This document shows, in pieces, positions 1-10,682 of a DNA stretch of 40,840 nt. The stretch spans positions 6,237 to 47,076 of the forward strand of contig JAHEYK010000008.1 in assembly GCA_023251625.1 (NCBI GenBank), in the 5' to 3' direction. Source of the DNA: Bacteroidota bacterium (GTDB lineage Bacteria; Bacteroidota; Bacteroidia; Palsa-948). How positions within the stretch are numbered: position 1 is the stretch's first letter; every line of letters starts with the position of its first letter. The translations under genes were made by a program, and so were the position numbers. The notes under the pieces were generated by a model. It did no database searches. It saw only the letters and a program-made list of their open reading frames with translations, and had not been told where the DNA came from.

Positions 1-84
1 TATTACCTATTACCTATTACCTATTGCTTACTGCCTTCCTGCTGCTTTCCTACCACTTACTAAATAAATCCTACCACTTACTAA
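1..84. repeat. degenerate heptanucleotide tandem repeat (TATTACC x3, TATTGCT, TACTGCC ...), ending in a 17-bp direct repeat TCCTACCACTTACTAAA (48-64 and 69-85)
   Basis: Read directly: units stay in 7-nt register from 1 to 84; the 17-bp direct repeat has a 21-nt (3x7) period. Confidence 0.85.
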
Positions 85-395
85 AAACCACGAACAACCC
101 CTTGGGATGGGCGTATATTTGTCCTAGAGAACCACAATAATGAGCCGGATGCAAAAAGCAGATAAAAAATACTCAAAAAAATATTTGGATATGGGATTTA
201 AATATTTATACATTTGCCCGCTCTTTTTAAAAACGCTCTTCTCTTTTCCAACGCTCTTTGGGGAGAAGGCACAACCTGTTTTGAAATTGATATTGAATCG
301 TCAGATACACAATTCGTGCATTTTCCGCATTGGAACTTCTTCCTTTTGCGTTTCTAAAATAAATTTAAGAACTCAAACTTTAAACAATTAAGAAT

Positions 396-3300
396 ATGTT
401 AAAGAAAATCTACACTACTCTCTTAGTAGCCGTTGCAGCCGGAACAGTAGCCCTCGCACAGGTAGGAACCCTAAAAGGAACCGTGACCGATGGTAAATCG
501 GGCGAGGCCCTTTCGTTTGCAAATGTGCAGGTAGAAGCAGGCGGAGGCGCTGTAGCAAAAACAATTGCCGATATTGACGGTAATTTTACCATCAAGGCCA
601 TTCAGCCGGGTACTTATGACCTGAAGGTAGTGGCCGTGGGATATAAAACCATCATGGTAAAAGGGATTGTTGTAGGAGCTGATAAAACAACATACCAGAA
701 CGACCTGAAAGCAGAAACTACTGCTGAAATTAAAGATGAAGTGGTGATCACTGAATATGTTGTTCCTCTTGTTGACCCGGATACTAAATCAGGAGGTAAT
801 ATTACACGCGATCAGTTTGTGGCCATGCCATCCAAAAATATCAATTCGGTAGCATCTACTACTGCAGGTGTGTTTCAGTCGGATGAAGGAAGCGGATTAA
901 GTGTACGCGGAGGACGCCAAAATACAGACGGACCTGACGGAGGTAGTACAAAATATATAATTGACGGAGTGCCTGTAGGAGGATCTGCAGGGGTGCCTCA
1001 AAGTGCGATCGAACAGGTTTCGGTTATTACAGGAGGTGTACCCGCACAATATGGCGATGCAACAGGAGGTTTTGTGAACATCACTACACGCGGAGGTATT
1101 CGTCCTGAGTATTACGGTGGTGTTGAATTTGTTTCTTCTCAGCTTACCGATGACTACGGATATAACTACGGTAACTTTAGTGTAGGTGGTCCGCTGATGT
1201 CTAAAAAAGACAGCGCAGGCAACAAAACAGCCAAAGTAGGATTCTTTGTTTCGGGTGAACTTACTTCAGACAAAGACCCAAGCCCTTCTTCAGTAGGTGT
1301 ATACAAAGTAAAAGATGCAAAACTGGCTGAGCTCGAAGCACACCCGCTGAGCCTTGCAGATAATGGTTCAGGATTGACCCTGAATTCCAACTTTGTTACG
1401 AAAGACGATATGGAGCATCTCAATGCAAGACAGAATGTGGGAAGTAATTCTGCAAAACTGGATGCAAAGATCGACTTCCAGATGACAAAAGATATCAAAC
1501 TGACAGTGGGTGGGTCATACGATTATAATAACTACCGCGATTTCACTTTTGCCTATTCATTATTTAACTCCCGGAATAATGCTCAGTATATAAAGAATAC
1601 AGCACGTGTGTATGGAAAGATAACACACAAACTAGGAAAAGCACATGCGCAGGGAGAAAAAAGCACTTCCATTATTCAAAACGCTTACTATACATTATTG
1701 GTTAGCTACAACCGCAGCACTGACGTATTGCAGTCGGCTGACCACAAAGACAATTATTTTGATTATGGATATATAGGTCACTTCCAGACTTTCAAAGCAC
1801 CTACCTATGCTGCTGTAAGAGACAGTGCAACCGGTCCCGTTAAATATTACACCCAGGTTGGTTGGGCAGATACTGCAGTGAATTTTACTGCCGGCGATCT
1901 GAACCCTCTTGGTGCCAACTATACAAAGGACTACTATGACCTGATGGGAACACCCAGTACACTGACCGACATTGCGCCTTGGGGGCTCCGTAACGGTGAC
2001 CGTCCGTCCAGCCCATATAGCCTCTTTAACAATACCGGAAGACAGGTTAATGGTTATCACAATCGTGTTGCGACACAGTTTCGTATAACAGGAACTTTTT
2101 CTGCCGATATAAAGAATCACAACCTTCAGTTGGGAGTTGATTATGAGCAAAGAAGCAGCGCTGCATGGGATGTTTCTCCTACCGGATTATGGAGCCTTGG
2201 CCGTTTGCTTGTGAACAAACACCTTACTTCGTTGAGCTCAACAGATTCTACATTGGATCATACTACAAATTCAGTGAATTACTACACGCATCCATATACA
2301 AATGATGCTGCTACCCTTGCTCAGGAGAGCACTTTCGGAAAATCAGTAAGAGGTGCTGTGGGAGTTGCCGATAACAAATGGGTAGATCTGGATAATTTAG
2401 ATCCAAGCCAGCTTTCCATCAGCATGTTCAGCCCCGATGAATTGCTTAACAACGGAAACTCGTATGTTACTTCTTATTATGGATATTCATACGATAATCA
2501 AAAGCTCAACGGCACTTCATTTGACATGAAAGCGCTGGAATCCTTTTACAAGGATAAAGACGCAGTAGGAAACTATACTAGGGTGACCCCTGCTTTCCAG
2601 CCCATCTATTATTCAGGATATATTCAGGATAAGTTCGATGTAAAGGATATGAAGTTCAATATCGGGCTGCGCATGGATGGATTTAATGCAAATCAGCCTG
2701 TTCTGCAGGATAAATATTTGTTATACGAAACATATAAAGTTTCTGAGGATACAAAATTCACTCACCCATCCAACATGGCTTCAAACTATGTGGTGTATGT
2801 GGACGATGCAAAAAACCCTACAAAAATTGTAGGATATAGAGACGGGGATAATTGGTATAACAAAGATGGTATACAGGTGGCTGATCCCAAGGTTATTGCA
2901 CAAGCTACCAACAGCGGCTCTATTCAGCCGTATCTGAAATATCCTCACGAAAACTTTTTGGATTCTTCCAAGGTGTCTAACGTATTTAAAATGTATGAGA
3001 CCCAGATCAATTTCATGCCTCGTATCGCGTTCTCTTTCCCTATTTCCAAAGAGGCAAACTTTTTTGCGCACTACGATGTACTTACACAACGCCCTCCCTC
3101 AAGTACCCGTATTGACCCAACAAACTACCTCTTCATTCAAAGCGGATATTTCGCGGCCGTCAGCAATCCTGCGCTTAAACCCGAAAAAACTATCGATTAT
3201 GAACTTGGATTTACCCAGGTGTTGAACGAGCGCAAGAATGCAGCACTCACTATCACTGCTTTTTACCGCCAGATGAAAGATATGTTGCAGCAGAGAAGTA

Positions 3301-4106
3301 TAACAGACGCATATCCTGTTACCTATACCACTTATGATAACGTAGATTTTGGAAACGTAAAAGGATTATCGGTAGCATATGATCTGCGTAGAACGGGAAA
3401 TTCATCTCTGAATGCAAGCTATACATTGCAGTTTGCTGAAGGTACCGGCTCTACTTCTACTTCAGCTAGCTCCGTAATTGCTTCCGGGCAACCCAACTTG
3501 AAAAGCACAAACCCACTTGACTTTGACCAGCGTCATTCTTTTGTATTGAGCTATGATTATCGTTTTGGAAGCGGAAAAGATTACAATGGTCCTCAGGCAA
3601 AATGGGCAAAGGCCATCTTTGAAAACTTCGGGGGTAACATCGTGGGTAGGGCCGGAAGCGGGCTTCCATACAGCCGCATACGCAATGTAGTGAGCGGTAA
3701 CGGTAATGGAGACACACAGGTTATTATGGGACTCAACCAGTCCAGCACACTTGATGGAAACGTGAATGGTTCAAATTTGCCATGGCAATACCGTATTGAT
3801 CTTCGCCTGGATAAACACTTCCCACTCACCTGGGGCAAAGGCACAGGGGATAAGGCTAAAAAATCAAACCTGACCGTTTTCTTGCAAGTGTTGAATCTTT
3901 TCGATACACAAAATATTCTGAATATATATCGTCATACAGGAGATCCGAAGGATGATGGCTATCTTTCTGATCCAAGCACTCAAGGCTTCATCAGCGGCCA
4001 GCCAAGCCCACAGGCATTCAGAGACCAGTATGATGCCAAACTGGGAGTTCCTACAAATTACAGCATACCAAGAAGAATGAGAATAGGTATAACACTTGAC
4101 TTTTAA
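396..4106 (+). CDS. TonB-dependent receptor with N-terminal carboxypeptidase-regulatory-like domain
   Basis: Signal peptide, GTLKGTVTDGKSGEALSFANVQV domain, plug motifs (VRGGRQNTDG..YIIDGVPV, GGVPAQYGDATGGFVNITTRGG), C-terminal beta-barrel ending in F. Confidence 0.93.
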   Translation: MLKKIYTTLLVAVAAGTVALAQVGTLKGTVTDGKSGEALSFANVQVEAGGGAVAKTIADIDGNFTIKAIQPGTYDLKVVAVGYKTIMVKGIVVGADKTTYQNDLKAETTAEIKDEVVITEYVVPLVDPDTKSGGNITRDQFVAMPSKNINSVASTTAGVFQSDEGSGLSVRGGRQNTDGPDGGSTKYIIDGVPVGGSAGVPQSAIEQVSVITGGVPAQYGDATGGFVNITTRGGIRPEYYGGVEFVSSQLTDDYGYNYGNFSVGGPLMSKKDSAGNKTAKVGFFVSGELTSDKDPSPSSVGVYKVKDAKLAELEAHPLSLADNGSGLTLNSNFVTKDDMEHLNARQNVGSNSAKLDAKIDFQMTKDIKLTVGGSYDYNNYRDFTFAYSLFNSRNNAQYIKNTARVYGKITHKLGKAHAQGEKSTSIIQNAYYTLLVSYNRSTDVLQSADHKDNYFDYGYIGHFQTFKAPTYAAVRDSATGPVKYYTQVGWADTAVNFTAGDLNPLGANYTKDYYDLMGTPSTLTDIAPWGLRNGDRPSSPYSLFNNTGRQVNGYHNRVATQFRITGTFSADIKNHNLQLGVDYEQRSSAAWDVSPTGLWSLGRLLVNKHLTSLSSTDSTLDHTTNSVNYYTHPYTNDAATLAQESTFGKSVRGAVGVADNKWVDLDNLDPSQLSISMFSPDELLNNGNSYVTSYYGYSYDNQKLNGTSFDMKALESFYKDKDAVGNYTRVTPAFQPIYYSGYIQDKFDVKDMKFNIGLRMDGFNANQPVLQDKYLLYETYKVSEDTKFTHPSNMASNYVVYVDDAKNPTKIVGYRDGDNWYNKDGIQVADPKVIAQATNSGSIQPYLKYPHENFLDSSKVSNVFKMYETQINFMPRIAFSFPISKEANFFAHYDVLTQRPPSSTRIDPTNYLFIQSGYFAAVSNPALKPEKTIDYELGFTQVLNERKNAALTITAFYRQMKDMLQQRSITDAYPVTYTTYDNVDFGNVKGLSVAYDLRRTGNSSLNASYTLQFAEGTGSTSTSASSVIASGQPNLKSTNPLDFDQRHSFVLSYDYRFGSGKDYNGPQAKWAKAIFENFGGNIVGRAGSGLPYSRIRNVVSGNGNGDTQVIMGLNQSSTLDGNVNGSNLPWQYRIDLRLDKHFPLTWGKGTGDKAKKSNLTVFLQVLNLFDTQNILNIYRHTGDPKDDGYLSDPSTQGFISGQPSPQAFRDQYDAKLGVPTNYSIPRRMRIGITLDF

Positions 4107-4163
4107 TTAAACAGAATAACAAGAAAAATAATTTTTGAACTCAGAACTTTAAACTTTGTTAAT

Positions 4164-7100
4164 ATGAAAAATCTTACACAACAACTCACCCCGCGCTATT
4201 TCATGGCGTCCGTTATCTACTCTTTAGTAACGATGGGTATTGTAACAGCAGGTCCTCCGGCACATCAGAAGCCACAACCGGCTCCGCCATCGTTGCTTAC
4301 CGGATGTACTCCGGGTGCTGCTCAAACAGATCTGGATGTTAACAACGTGCGTGCTCGTATGCTTACCGGGGGAGACTTCTGGTGGGATTACTCAAACAGT
4401 TCACGTGGACAATACGAAGTTCCTAAAGGCGGCGGCATCATGCCGATCTATGCAGGAGCATTGTGGATCGGTGGTTATGATGGAGCTAATTTACTTTTAG
4501 CAGGACAAGAATATCGCAGCACCGGTAACGACTGGTGGCCGGGCCCTTTAAATAATATAGGTGTGAACCCGGGCATTGCTGCAGAGGTATGTCAGGCGTA
4601 TGATAAACATTACAAGATCACCGCATCAGAGGTGGCTAATTTTATAGGAGGAGCAGCAGCTACTCCGGCAATTACCGGCTGGCCCGCACATGGAAATACT
4701 TCTATAGGTGAGGATCAATACCTGGCTCCATTCTACGATAAAAATGGAGATGGAGTTTATAATCCCGGAGATGGTGATTATCCCGGTTTTGATATGGTAG
4801 GTGCAGGATGTACTGAATCCCAATGTGTTCCGGTTGACCATCTTTTCGGAGATGAAACTCTTTGGTGGGTGATCAACGATAGAGGAAATATTCATACAGC
4901 AACTAACGGAGCGTCTATGGGCCTTGAGGTTCATTGCCAGGCGTTTGGTTTCTTTACCGATGATGAGATCAATAACATGACCTTTAACAGCTATCGGATC
5001 TATAACCGTTCCCCCTTTGCTATTGACAGCACCTTCATTGGTATTTGGTCAGATGTGGAAATTGGTTGTGCTACCGATGACTATGTGGGTTGCGATGTAG
5101 CAAGAGGTTTAGGCTATTGCTATAATGGAACGAACAATGACGTAGCTTGTTCCGGTGAACTTGGATACGGACTCAACCCTCCTGCAGTGGGTATCGACTT
5201 TTTCAGAGGCCCGGTTGCGACTCCTAATGATGGTGTTGATAACGACCGCGACTGTAAAATTGATAACCTAGATCCTTGCGAACAGGCCATCATGAGTCAC
5301 TTCGTATATTTTACAAATGGAGCTCCCCCTGGATATGGAGATCCTAAAGATGCTAAAGAATATTATAATTATCTGAGCGGTTCATGGGCGAATGGCAACC
5401 ATTTGCTCTACGGAGGATCGGGTTTTGGAACACTGACAGGGGCTACCAATATTCCTTGTGATTATTGTTTCCCGGGCAAAACAGACCATACTTACGAATG
5501 GGGCACAGGCGGAAATTGTTCTACTCCTGCAACAGCTCAGGCTGACTGGAGCGAGGTTACTGCAGGCCAAACACCGAATGACAGAAGATTAGTAGAATCA
5601 GCAGGTCCGTTTAAAATGCTGCCAGGTGCTGTTAACGTGGTAACAGCCGGTGTGGTTTGGGCAAGAGCTGCCGGAGGAAACATTGCTTCTCTTAATCTGC
5701 TTCAATCAGTAGACGATAAAGCGCAAAAACTTTTTGACAACTGCTTTCAGGTATTGAATGGCCCTGATGCACCGGATCTTACCATCCAGGAGTTGGATAA
5801 AAAACTGATCATTTATCTTACTAACAAATCTACTTCCAATAACTACAATGAAACCTATCAGGAGTACGATCCTTCAATTTCATTGTTTGATTCTGCCGGC
5901 ATTGCGGTACCATGTATAGATACCACTTACAATTTTGAAGGGTATAAAGTGTTCCAGGTAAAAGATGCTACTGTTTCTGCAAACGATCTGGCCGATGTAT
6001 CCAAAGCACGTTTAGTAGCACAGTGCGATGTGAAGAACGGGGTGTCAAATATCATCAACTATATATTTGACCAAACACTGGGCTCCAGTATTCCTGCACT
6101 TCAGGTAACAGGTACTGATAAAGGTATTTTCCATTCTCTCGAGATCACAAATGACCTCTTTGCTCAGGGAGATCCTAAGATCGTCAATCACAGAACCTAT
6201 TTTTTCATGGCTGTCACGTATGGCTATAATAACTACAAGCCTTACAAACAGGATGGAGTGATCAACTGGGCGGATAACAAATGTTCTCCTAACACAGCAA
6301 CCGGAAGTATGCCTGCAGGAATTACAGCAGCTATGGACGGCCAGAAGAAATCCTACAAGCAAGGACGCAGAAATATTAAGAACTATTCTGCCATCCCGCA
6401 CATTTCGACTCCGTATGCTAATGGAACAGAAATGCATGGATCATACGGAGCAGGACCTATGGTTACCCGTATTGAAGGAAACGGAAATGGAGGCATGGAG
6501 CTTGAACTTACTCCGGCTTCTACTTCAGCCATACTTTCTGCATCAGACTCGAGGATGAAAACACCTCAATACACATTGGACCACGGACCTATCAACGTAT
6601 CAGTTGTTGATCCGCTCAATGTTCCGGATGGTAACAACTTTACCCTCAAACTTGATACAATGCCTGTTATCCAATATAACTCGTTGTTAGGAGGATTCCT
6701 GGCAGGCGATACCGTTACAGGTTCTGGCTCAGGTGCAAAAGGAATAGTAATTAATAGTTATGTGGCTACTCCTGTGACCACAGGGGCGATCTATATTAGA
6801 CCACTTTCGGGCACATTTGCAGTGAACGACACTGTTACGGGAACTAAAAATGGAGATCTGCATGCAACGGCTAAAAAAATTCCTACTACGATCGATTACG
6901 CTGCCTGGACTTTGACAAACAATACCCAGGTTGAAACGATCAATTCGGCTAATATGATCAAAGGCCTTAACGAGCAGTTGATCCTGAAATGGGGATTAGC
7001 CATCTCTATCTTCCAGACGGGTGACCCCGGGTCTGCAATTGTTGCCTCCAATAATGGACTTATAAGCTCCAGCATCACCTTTGCAGATGCATCTAAGAAA

Positions 7101-8579
7101 TGGCTCACCGGACTTAAGAACGTGGATGCTAAATCATATTCACACTGGATACGTTCAGGAAAAACATCCAGCACGGATGATTTCTTGAACTGCTATGTGG
7201 GAATTGATGATAACCAGTACTACGAAGGAGTGGTAGACGGAACATGGGCGCCTTACAGATTAGTTGCTCCTACCGCAACTACATTTGATCATACTTTATA
7301 TTACACAGGCCCCGGATTTCAAAAATTAATCATGCCTAAAACACAGATTAAAGATCTTTCCAGTGTGGATGTGGTCTTTACAAGTGATAAGAGCAAATGG
7401 ACACGCTGCCCTGTAATTGAAATGTGCGAAGATTCCCTGTATGCAGATTCCAGCTATTTACATACAAACGGCATCACATCAAGAGCAAGAAAATTTGACA
7501 TCAGGCGCGCTCCTTCGGTGGATAAGAATGGAAATCCCGATGGTACGACTAATACTTGGGGGCCTCCGGGGGTTCCTTCTACAGGTATGAGCTGGTTCCC
7601 CGGCTATGCCATCAATCTTGAAACAGGCGAGCGTCTTAACATGGCATTCGGAGAGAATTCTGCCCTTGTTAAGCAGCATGGAAATGATATGAAATGGAAT
7701 CCTACTGCAAATACAACAAGTACTGATTCTTTACCTTGGGATTCACAGGGTCAAACGGGAAGTCCTGTTTTTGGTGGACAGCATTATATCTATGTGTTTG
7801 GTCATATCAAAGACAATGATTCAGTGGGGTCACCAACGCCTAATGATTTCATCAACATGCCGCGTTATGATGCCGGTAAATTTATGGATTCAATTTTACA
7901 CTCAAGCAGTGGCTTGCCTTCAAACACCAATAAAGGTGAGATATACCGCGATGCACTGTGGGTGAACATTCCGCTTCTCACTGCAGGCCATAGCTTGCTT
8001 GAAACAGATGTTACGGTGCGTTTGAGAGTATCAAAATCCTATAAGTTCGGATATTCTCCTGCAACTATTCAGGATGGTACCAAGATCATCTATACAGATA
8101 CAGCATCTGTAGCATGGGGACAGAACAAAAATCTGCCTATGTATACATTCACTACAGATGGCATAGCAACGCATACAAGCCAGTCCGATAGAGCTGCGAG
8201 TGCAATGGATCTGATCAACATTGTTCCGAATCCATACTACGCATATTCTAAGTATGAGACTAACTCGTTGGATAACCGCGTTAAGATCACGAACCTTCCG
8301 GAGGTGTGTACCATCTCTATTTACAATCTGGGAGGAACGCTTATCCGCAGAATGACCCAGGGCATGACACAATACGAAACAACTTACCAGGCCGGCCCCA
8401 AGAGTGAGGATGCTACTATAGCATGGCACGATGGGTCTATGGATTGGGATCTTAAGAATACCATTGGAACTCCTATTGCCAGCGGTGTTTATATCATCCA
8501 TGTTGAAGTACCGGGAGTCGGAGAGAAAACACTTAAGTGGTTTGGCGTATTGCGTCCTATTGACCTTCAATCTTATTAA
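4164..8579 (+). CDS. very large secreted/cell-surface protein with C-terminal sorting/FlgD-like Ig region
   Basis: 1471 aa; N-terminal hydrophobic segment; Ca-binding-like DKNGDGVYNPGDGDYPGFD and NDGVDNDRDCKIDNLD; C-terminus VKITNLPEVCTISIYNLGGTLIRR...ASGVYIIHVEVPGVGEKTLKWFGV resembles T9SS/FlgD-like C-terminal modules. Confidence 0.7.
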   Translation: MKNLTQQLTPRYFMASVIYSLVTMGIVTAGPPAHQKPQPAPPSLLTGCTPGAAQTDLDVNNVRARMLTGGDFWWDYSNSSRGQYEVPKGGGIMPIYAGALWIGGYDGANLLLAGQEYRSTGNDWWPGPLNNIGVNPGIAAEVCQAYDKHYKITASEVANFIGGAAATPAITGWPAHGNTSIGEDQYLAPFYDKNGDGVYNPGDGDYPGFDMVGAGCTESQCVPVDHLFGDETLWWVINDRGNIHTATNGASMGLEVHCQAFGFFTDDEINNMTFNSYRIYNRSPFAIDSTFIGIWSDVEIGCATDDYVGCDVARGLGYCYNGTNNDVACSGELGYGLNPPAVGIDFFRGPVATPNDGVDNDRDCKIDNLDPCEQAIMSHFVYFTNGAPPGYGDPKDAKEYYNYLSGSWANGNHLLYGGSGFGTLTGATNIPCDYCFPGKTDHTYEWGTGGNCSTPATAQADWSEVTAGQTPNDRRLVESAGPFKMLPGAVNVVTAGVVWARAAGGNIASLNLLQSVDDKAQKLFDNCFQVLNGPDAPDLTIQELDKKLIIYLTNKSTSNNYNETYQEYDPSISLFDSAGIAVPCIDTTYNFEGYKVFQVKDATVSANDLADVSKARLVAQCDVKNGVSNIINYIFDQTLGSSIPALQVTGTDKGIFHSLEITNDLFAQGDPKIVNHRTYFFMAVTYGYNNYKPYKQDGVINWADNKCSPNTATGSMPAGITAAMDGQKKSYKQGRRNIKNYSAIPHISTPYANGTEMHGSYGAGPMVTRIEGNGNGGMELELTPASTSAILSASDSRMKTPQYTLDHGPINVSVVDPLNVPDGNNFTLKLDTMPVIQYNSLLGGFLAGDTVTGSGSGAKGIVINSYVATPVTTGAIYIRPLSGTFAVNDTVTGTKNGDLHATAKKIPTTIDYAAWTLTNNTQVETINSANMIKGLNEQLILKWGLAISIFQTGDPGSAIVASNNGLISSSITFADASKKWLTGLKNVDAKSYSHWIRSGKTSSTDDFLNCYVGIDDNQYYEGVVDGTWAPYRLVAPTATTFDHTLYYTGPGFQKLIMPKTQIKDLSSVDVVFTSDKSKWTRCPVIEMCEDSLYADSSYLHTNGITSRARKFDIRRAPSVDKNGNPDGTTNTWGPPGVPSTGMSWFPGYAINLETGERLNMAFGENSALVKQHGNDMKWNPTANTTSTDSLPWDSQGQTGSPVFGGQHYIYVFGHIKDNDSVGSPTPNDFINMPRYDAGKFMDSILHSSSGLPSNTNKGEIYRDALWVNIPLLTAGHSLLETDVTVRLRVSKSYKFGYSPATIQDGTKIIYTDTASVAWGQNKNLPMYTFTTDGIATHTSQSDRAASAMDLINIVPNPYYAYSKYETNSLDNRVKITNLPEVCTISIYNLGGTLIRRMTQGMTQYETTYQAGPKSEDATIAWHDGSMDWDLKNTIGTPIASGVYIIHVEVPGVGEKTLKWFGVLRPIDLQSY

Positions 8580-8613
8580 GCAAAAAAATAAAAAGATTAA
8601 TCAGCTATAAATA

Positions 8614-9714
8614 ATGAACAATATGAAGCACACAATAAAAATTCTGACAGCATCGGTACTTGCAGCAACGATCTTCGCAGGTAACACCTATGCAGGAAAC
8701 CAGGACCGTGCAGGCCAGGCAGGGGCATCTGAATTGCTCATCAACCCTTGGGCAAGAAGCTCAGGATGGGGCGATGCAAACTATGCAGGCTGCCGCGGGT
8801 TGGAGGCGCAGTACCTCAATGTGGCAGGTACAGCCTTCACCACAAAAACCGAATTGTTGTTTGCTCATTCAAATTACCTGAGTGGCAGTGGCATCGGAAT
8901 TAATTCTTTTGGCTTTACTCAAAAGGCCGGCGCATCCGGGGTGATAGGATTTGGTATCATGTCCATGGATTTTGGAAATATCCCTATTACTACCAATGAC
9001 CTTCCTGAAGGAGGTTTGGGTAATTATACCATTCAGATGATCAACATTGGCATTTCGTATGCAAAAGGTTTTACAGATCATATTTTTGGGGGTATAAATT
9101 TAAAGATCATTGACGAGGCCATTCCCAATGCTCAGGCAGCCGGTGTAGCACTGGATGCAGGTATTCAGTATGTGGCAGGAAAGAACAACAGCACAAGATT
9201 CGGAATATCTCTGAAGAACATCGGTCCTAAATTACAATTTACAGGGGATGGACTTTCTTTCCGTGCTGTCTATGACAACGGAACCTCTTCTTATCCGATC
9301 ACAGTTGAGCAGCGTTCAGCGGCTTATGAATTACCTTCACTTCTTAACATCGGAGCTGCTCATGATTTCTATTTAGGCGGTAGCGATTCAGCTTCTAAAG
9401 ATAACAGGATCACAGTGGCTCTGGCATTTACATCCAATTCTTTTGGAAAAGACCAGGGCAAGATCGGCCTTGAGTATGGCTTCAAATCATTCCTTATGCT
9501 GCGCGCAGGGTATTGCTATGAAAGCGGCATTATGAATGACGATTATACTCAAACGGTTAACCGCACTTCTGCTCAAACAGGCCCCAGTGCTGGTTTTACC
9601 ATAGAGCTTCCCATGAACAAGGAAAAAGGTTCAACATTTGGCTTTGATTATTCGTATCGTTTTACCACTCCTTACGCGGGCATTCATACCTTTGGACTTC
9701 GCATGAAGTTGTAA
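8614..9714 (+). CDS. PorV/PorQ family outer-membrane beta-barrel protein
   Basis: Signal peptide then AGASELLINPWARSSGWGDANYAGCRGLEAQYLNVAG, typical of PorV/PorQ/UPF0164 N-termini; C-terminal barrel strand. Confidence 0.8.
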   Translation: MNNMKHTIKILTASVLAATIFAGNTYAGNQDRAGQAGASELLINPWARSSGWGDANYAGCRGLEAQYLNVAGTAFTTKTELLFAHSNYLSGSGIGINSFGFTQKAGASGVIGFGIMSMDFGNIPITTNDLPEGGLGNYTIQMINIGISYAKGFTDHIFGGINLKIIDEAIPNAQAAGVALDAGIQYVAGKNNSTRFGISLKNIGPKLQFTGDGLSFRAVYDNGTSSYPITVEQRSAAYELPSLLNIGAAHDFYLGGSDSASKDNRITVALAFTSNSFGKDQGKIGLEYGFKSFLMLRAGYCYESGIMNDDYTQTVNRTSAQTGPSAGFTIELPMNKEKGSTFGFDYSYRFTTPYAGIHTFGLRMKL

Positions 9715-9741
9715 GTTCAACAGATTTTCTTACCTTTGTTC

Positions 9742-9789
9742 AACCCCCCGATTCTCCCGATAGCTATCGGGATATCGGGGGGTTTTTAC
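9742..9789 (+). terminator. GC-rich hairpin plus T-run with an embedded 16-bp palindrome
   Basis: AACCCCCCGAT (9742-9752) pairs with ATCGGGGGGTT (9774-9784), then TTT; loop contains perfect palindrome CCCGATAGCTATCGGG (9756-9771). Confidence 0.8.
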
Positions 9790-9816
9790 TCCTAAATCAC
9801 TGTAAATACGCATACC

Positions 9817-10287
9817 ATGTCTCAGACTTACGTTACGAAAGAGGGGCTTAAAAAATTGGAAGAAGAGCTCCATCAGCTCAAAACGAAGGAGCGCCCCAGT
9901 ATTTCAAAGCAAATAGCCGAGGCACGTGATAAGGGCGACCTGTCGGAGAACGCTGAATACGATGCAGCTAAAGACGCGCAGGGGCATTTAGAACTGAAGA
10001 TCAGAAAGCTGGAAGCGGTGATCAGCAATTCCAAAGTAGTAGACCGTTCTACCATTGATACATCCAAAGTATCCATACTTTCCAAAGTGAAGATTAAAAA
10101 TACAGCCAATAGCAAAATGATGACTTATTGGATAGTACCTGAAACAGAAGCAAACTTCAAAGAAGGAAAGATATCGGTAGATTCTCCTATAGCCAAAGGG
10201 CTGTTGGGCAAAAAGGTGAAGGACAAGGCCGATGTGATGGTGCCCGCCGGAAAGATCACTTTTGAGATCATTGAAATAAGCGTGTAA
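9817..10287 (+). CDS. greA: transcription elongation factor GreA
   Basis: YVTKEGLKKLEEELHQLKTKERPSISKQIAEARDKGDLSENAEYDAAKDAQ and C-terminal FKEGKISVDSPIAKGLLGKKVKD. Confidence 0.97.
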   Translation: MSQTYVTKEGLKKLEEELHQLKTKERPSISKQIAEARDKGDLSENAEYDAAKDAQGHLELKIRKLEAVISNSKVVDRSTIDTSKVSILSKVKIKNTANSKMMTYWIVPETEANFKEGKISVDSPIAKGLLGKKVKDKADVMVPAGKITFEIIEISV

Positions 10288-10682
10288 TGGCCACTCTATT
10301 TTCCCGGATCGTTACAGGCGAAATCCCTTGTTACAAAATTTCCGAGTCAGATAAGTATCTTGCATTCCTGGATGTATTTCCCCTTGCAAAAGGACACGTA
10401 CTCGTTATCCCTAAAAAGGAGACCGATTATATTTTTGATATTGCAGAGGAAGAATTCGCAGGCCTGCATCTGTTCTCCCAAAAGGTAGCAAGAGCAATTA
10501 AAAAGGCAATTCCGTGCAAACGTGTTGGAGTGGCGGTGATCGGACTTGAAGTGCCTCATGCCCACATACACCTGATCCCGCTCAATAGCGTAAGTGATAT
10601 AAATTTCTCTCTTCCCAAGCTCACCTTGTCAAAAGAAGAACTGGAAGAGACGGCAAAAAAAATACGGGAACAGCTAACGTGA
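10287..10682 (+). CDS. HIT (histidine triad) family protein
   Basis: LFSRIVTGEIPCYKISESDKYLAFLDVFPLAKGHVLVIPK and HAHIHLIPL triad; start overlaps greA stop (TAATG). Confidence 0.95.
   Translation: MATLFSRIVTGEIPCYKISESDKYLAFLDVFPLAKGHVLVIPKKETDYIFDIAEEEFAGLHLFSQKVARAIKKAIPCKRVGVAVIGLEVPHAHIHLIPLNSVSDINFSLPKLTLSKEELEETAKKIREQLT

Noticed and set aside
1-84. CRISPR array
   Set aside because: Units are 7 nt and contiguous with no spacers; no cas genes in the window.
140-391. 83-aa ORF upstream of the TonB receptor
   Set aside because: Low-complexity composition, no recognisable domain, lies in the probable leader; not supported as coding.
8031-8570. 179-aa minus-strand ORF opposite the giant secreted protein
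   Set aside because: Antisense shadow of a well-supported long CDS; no domain features.
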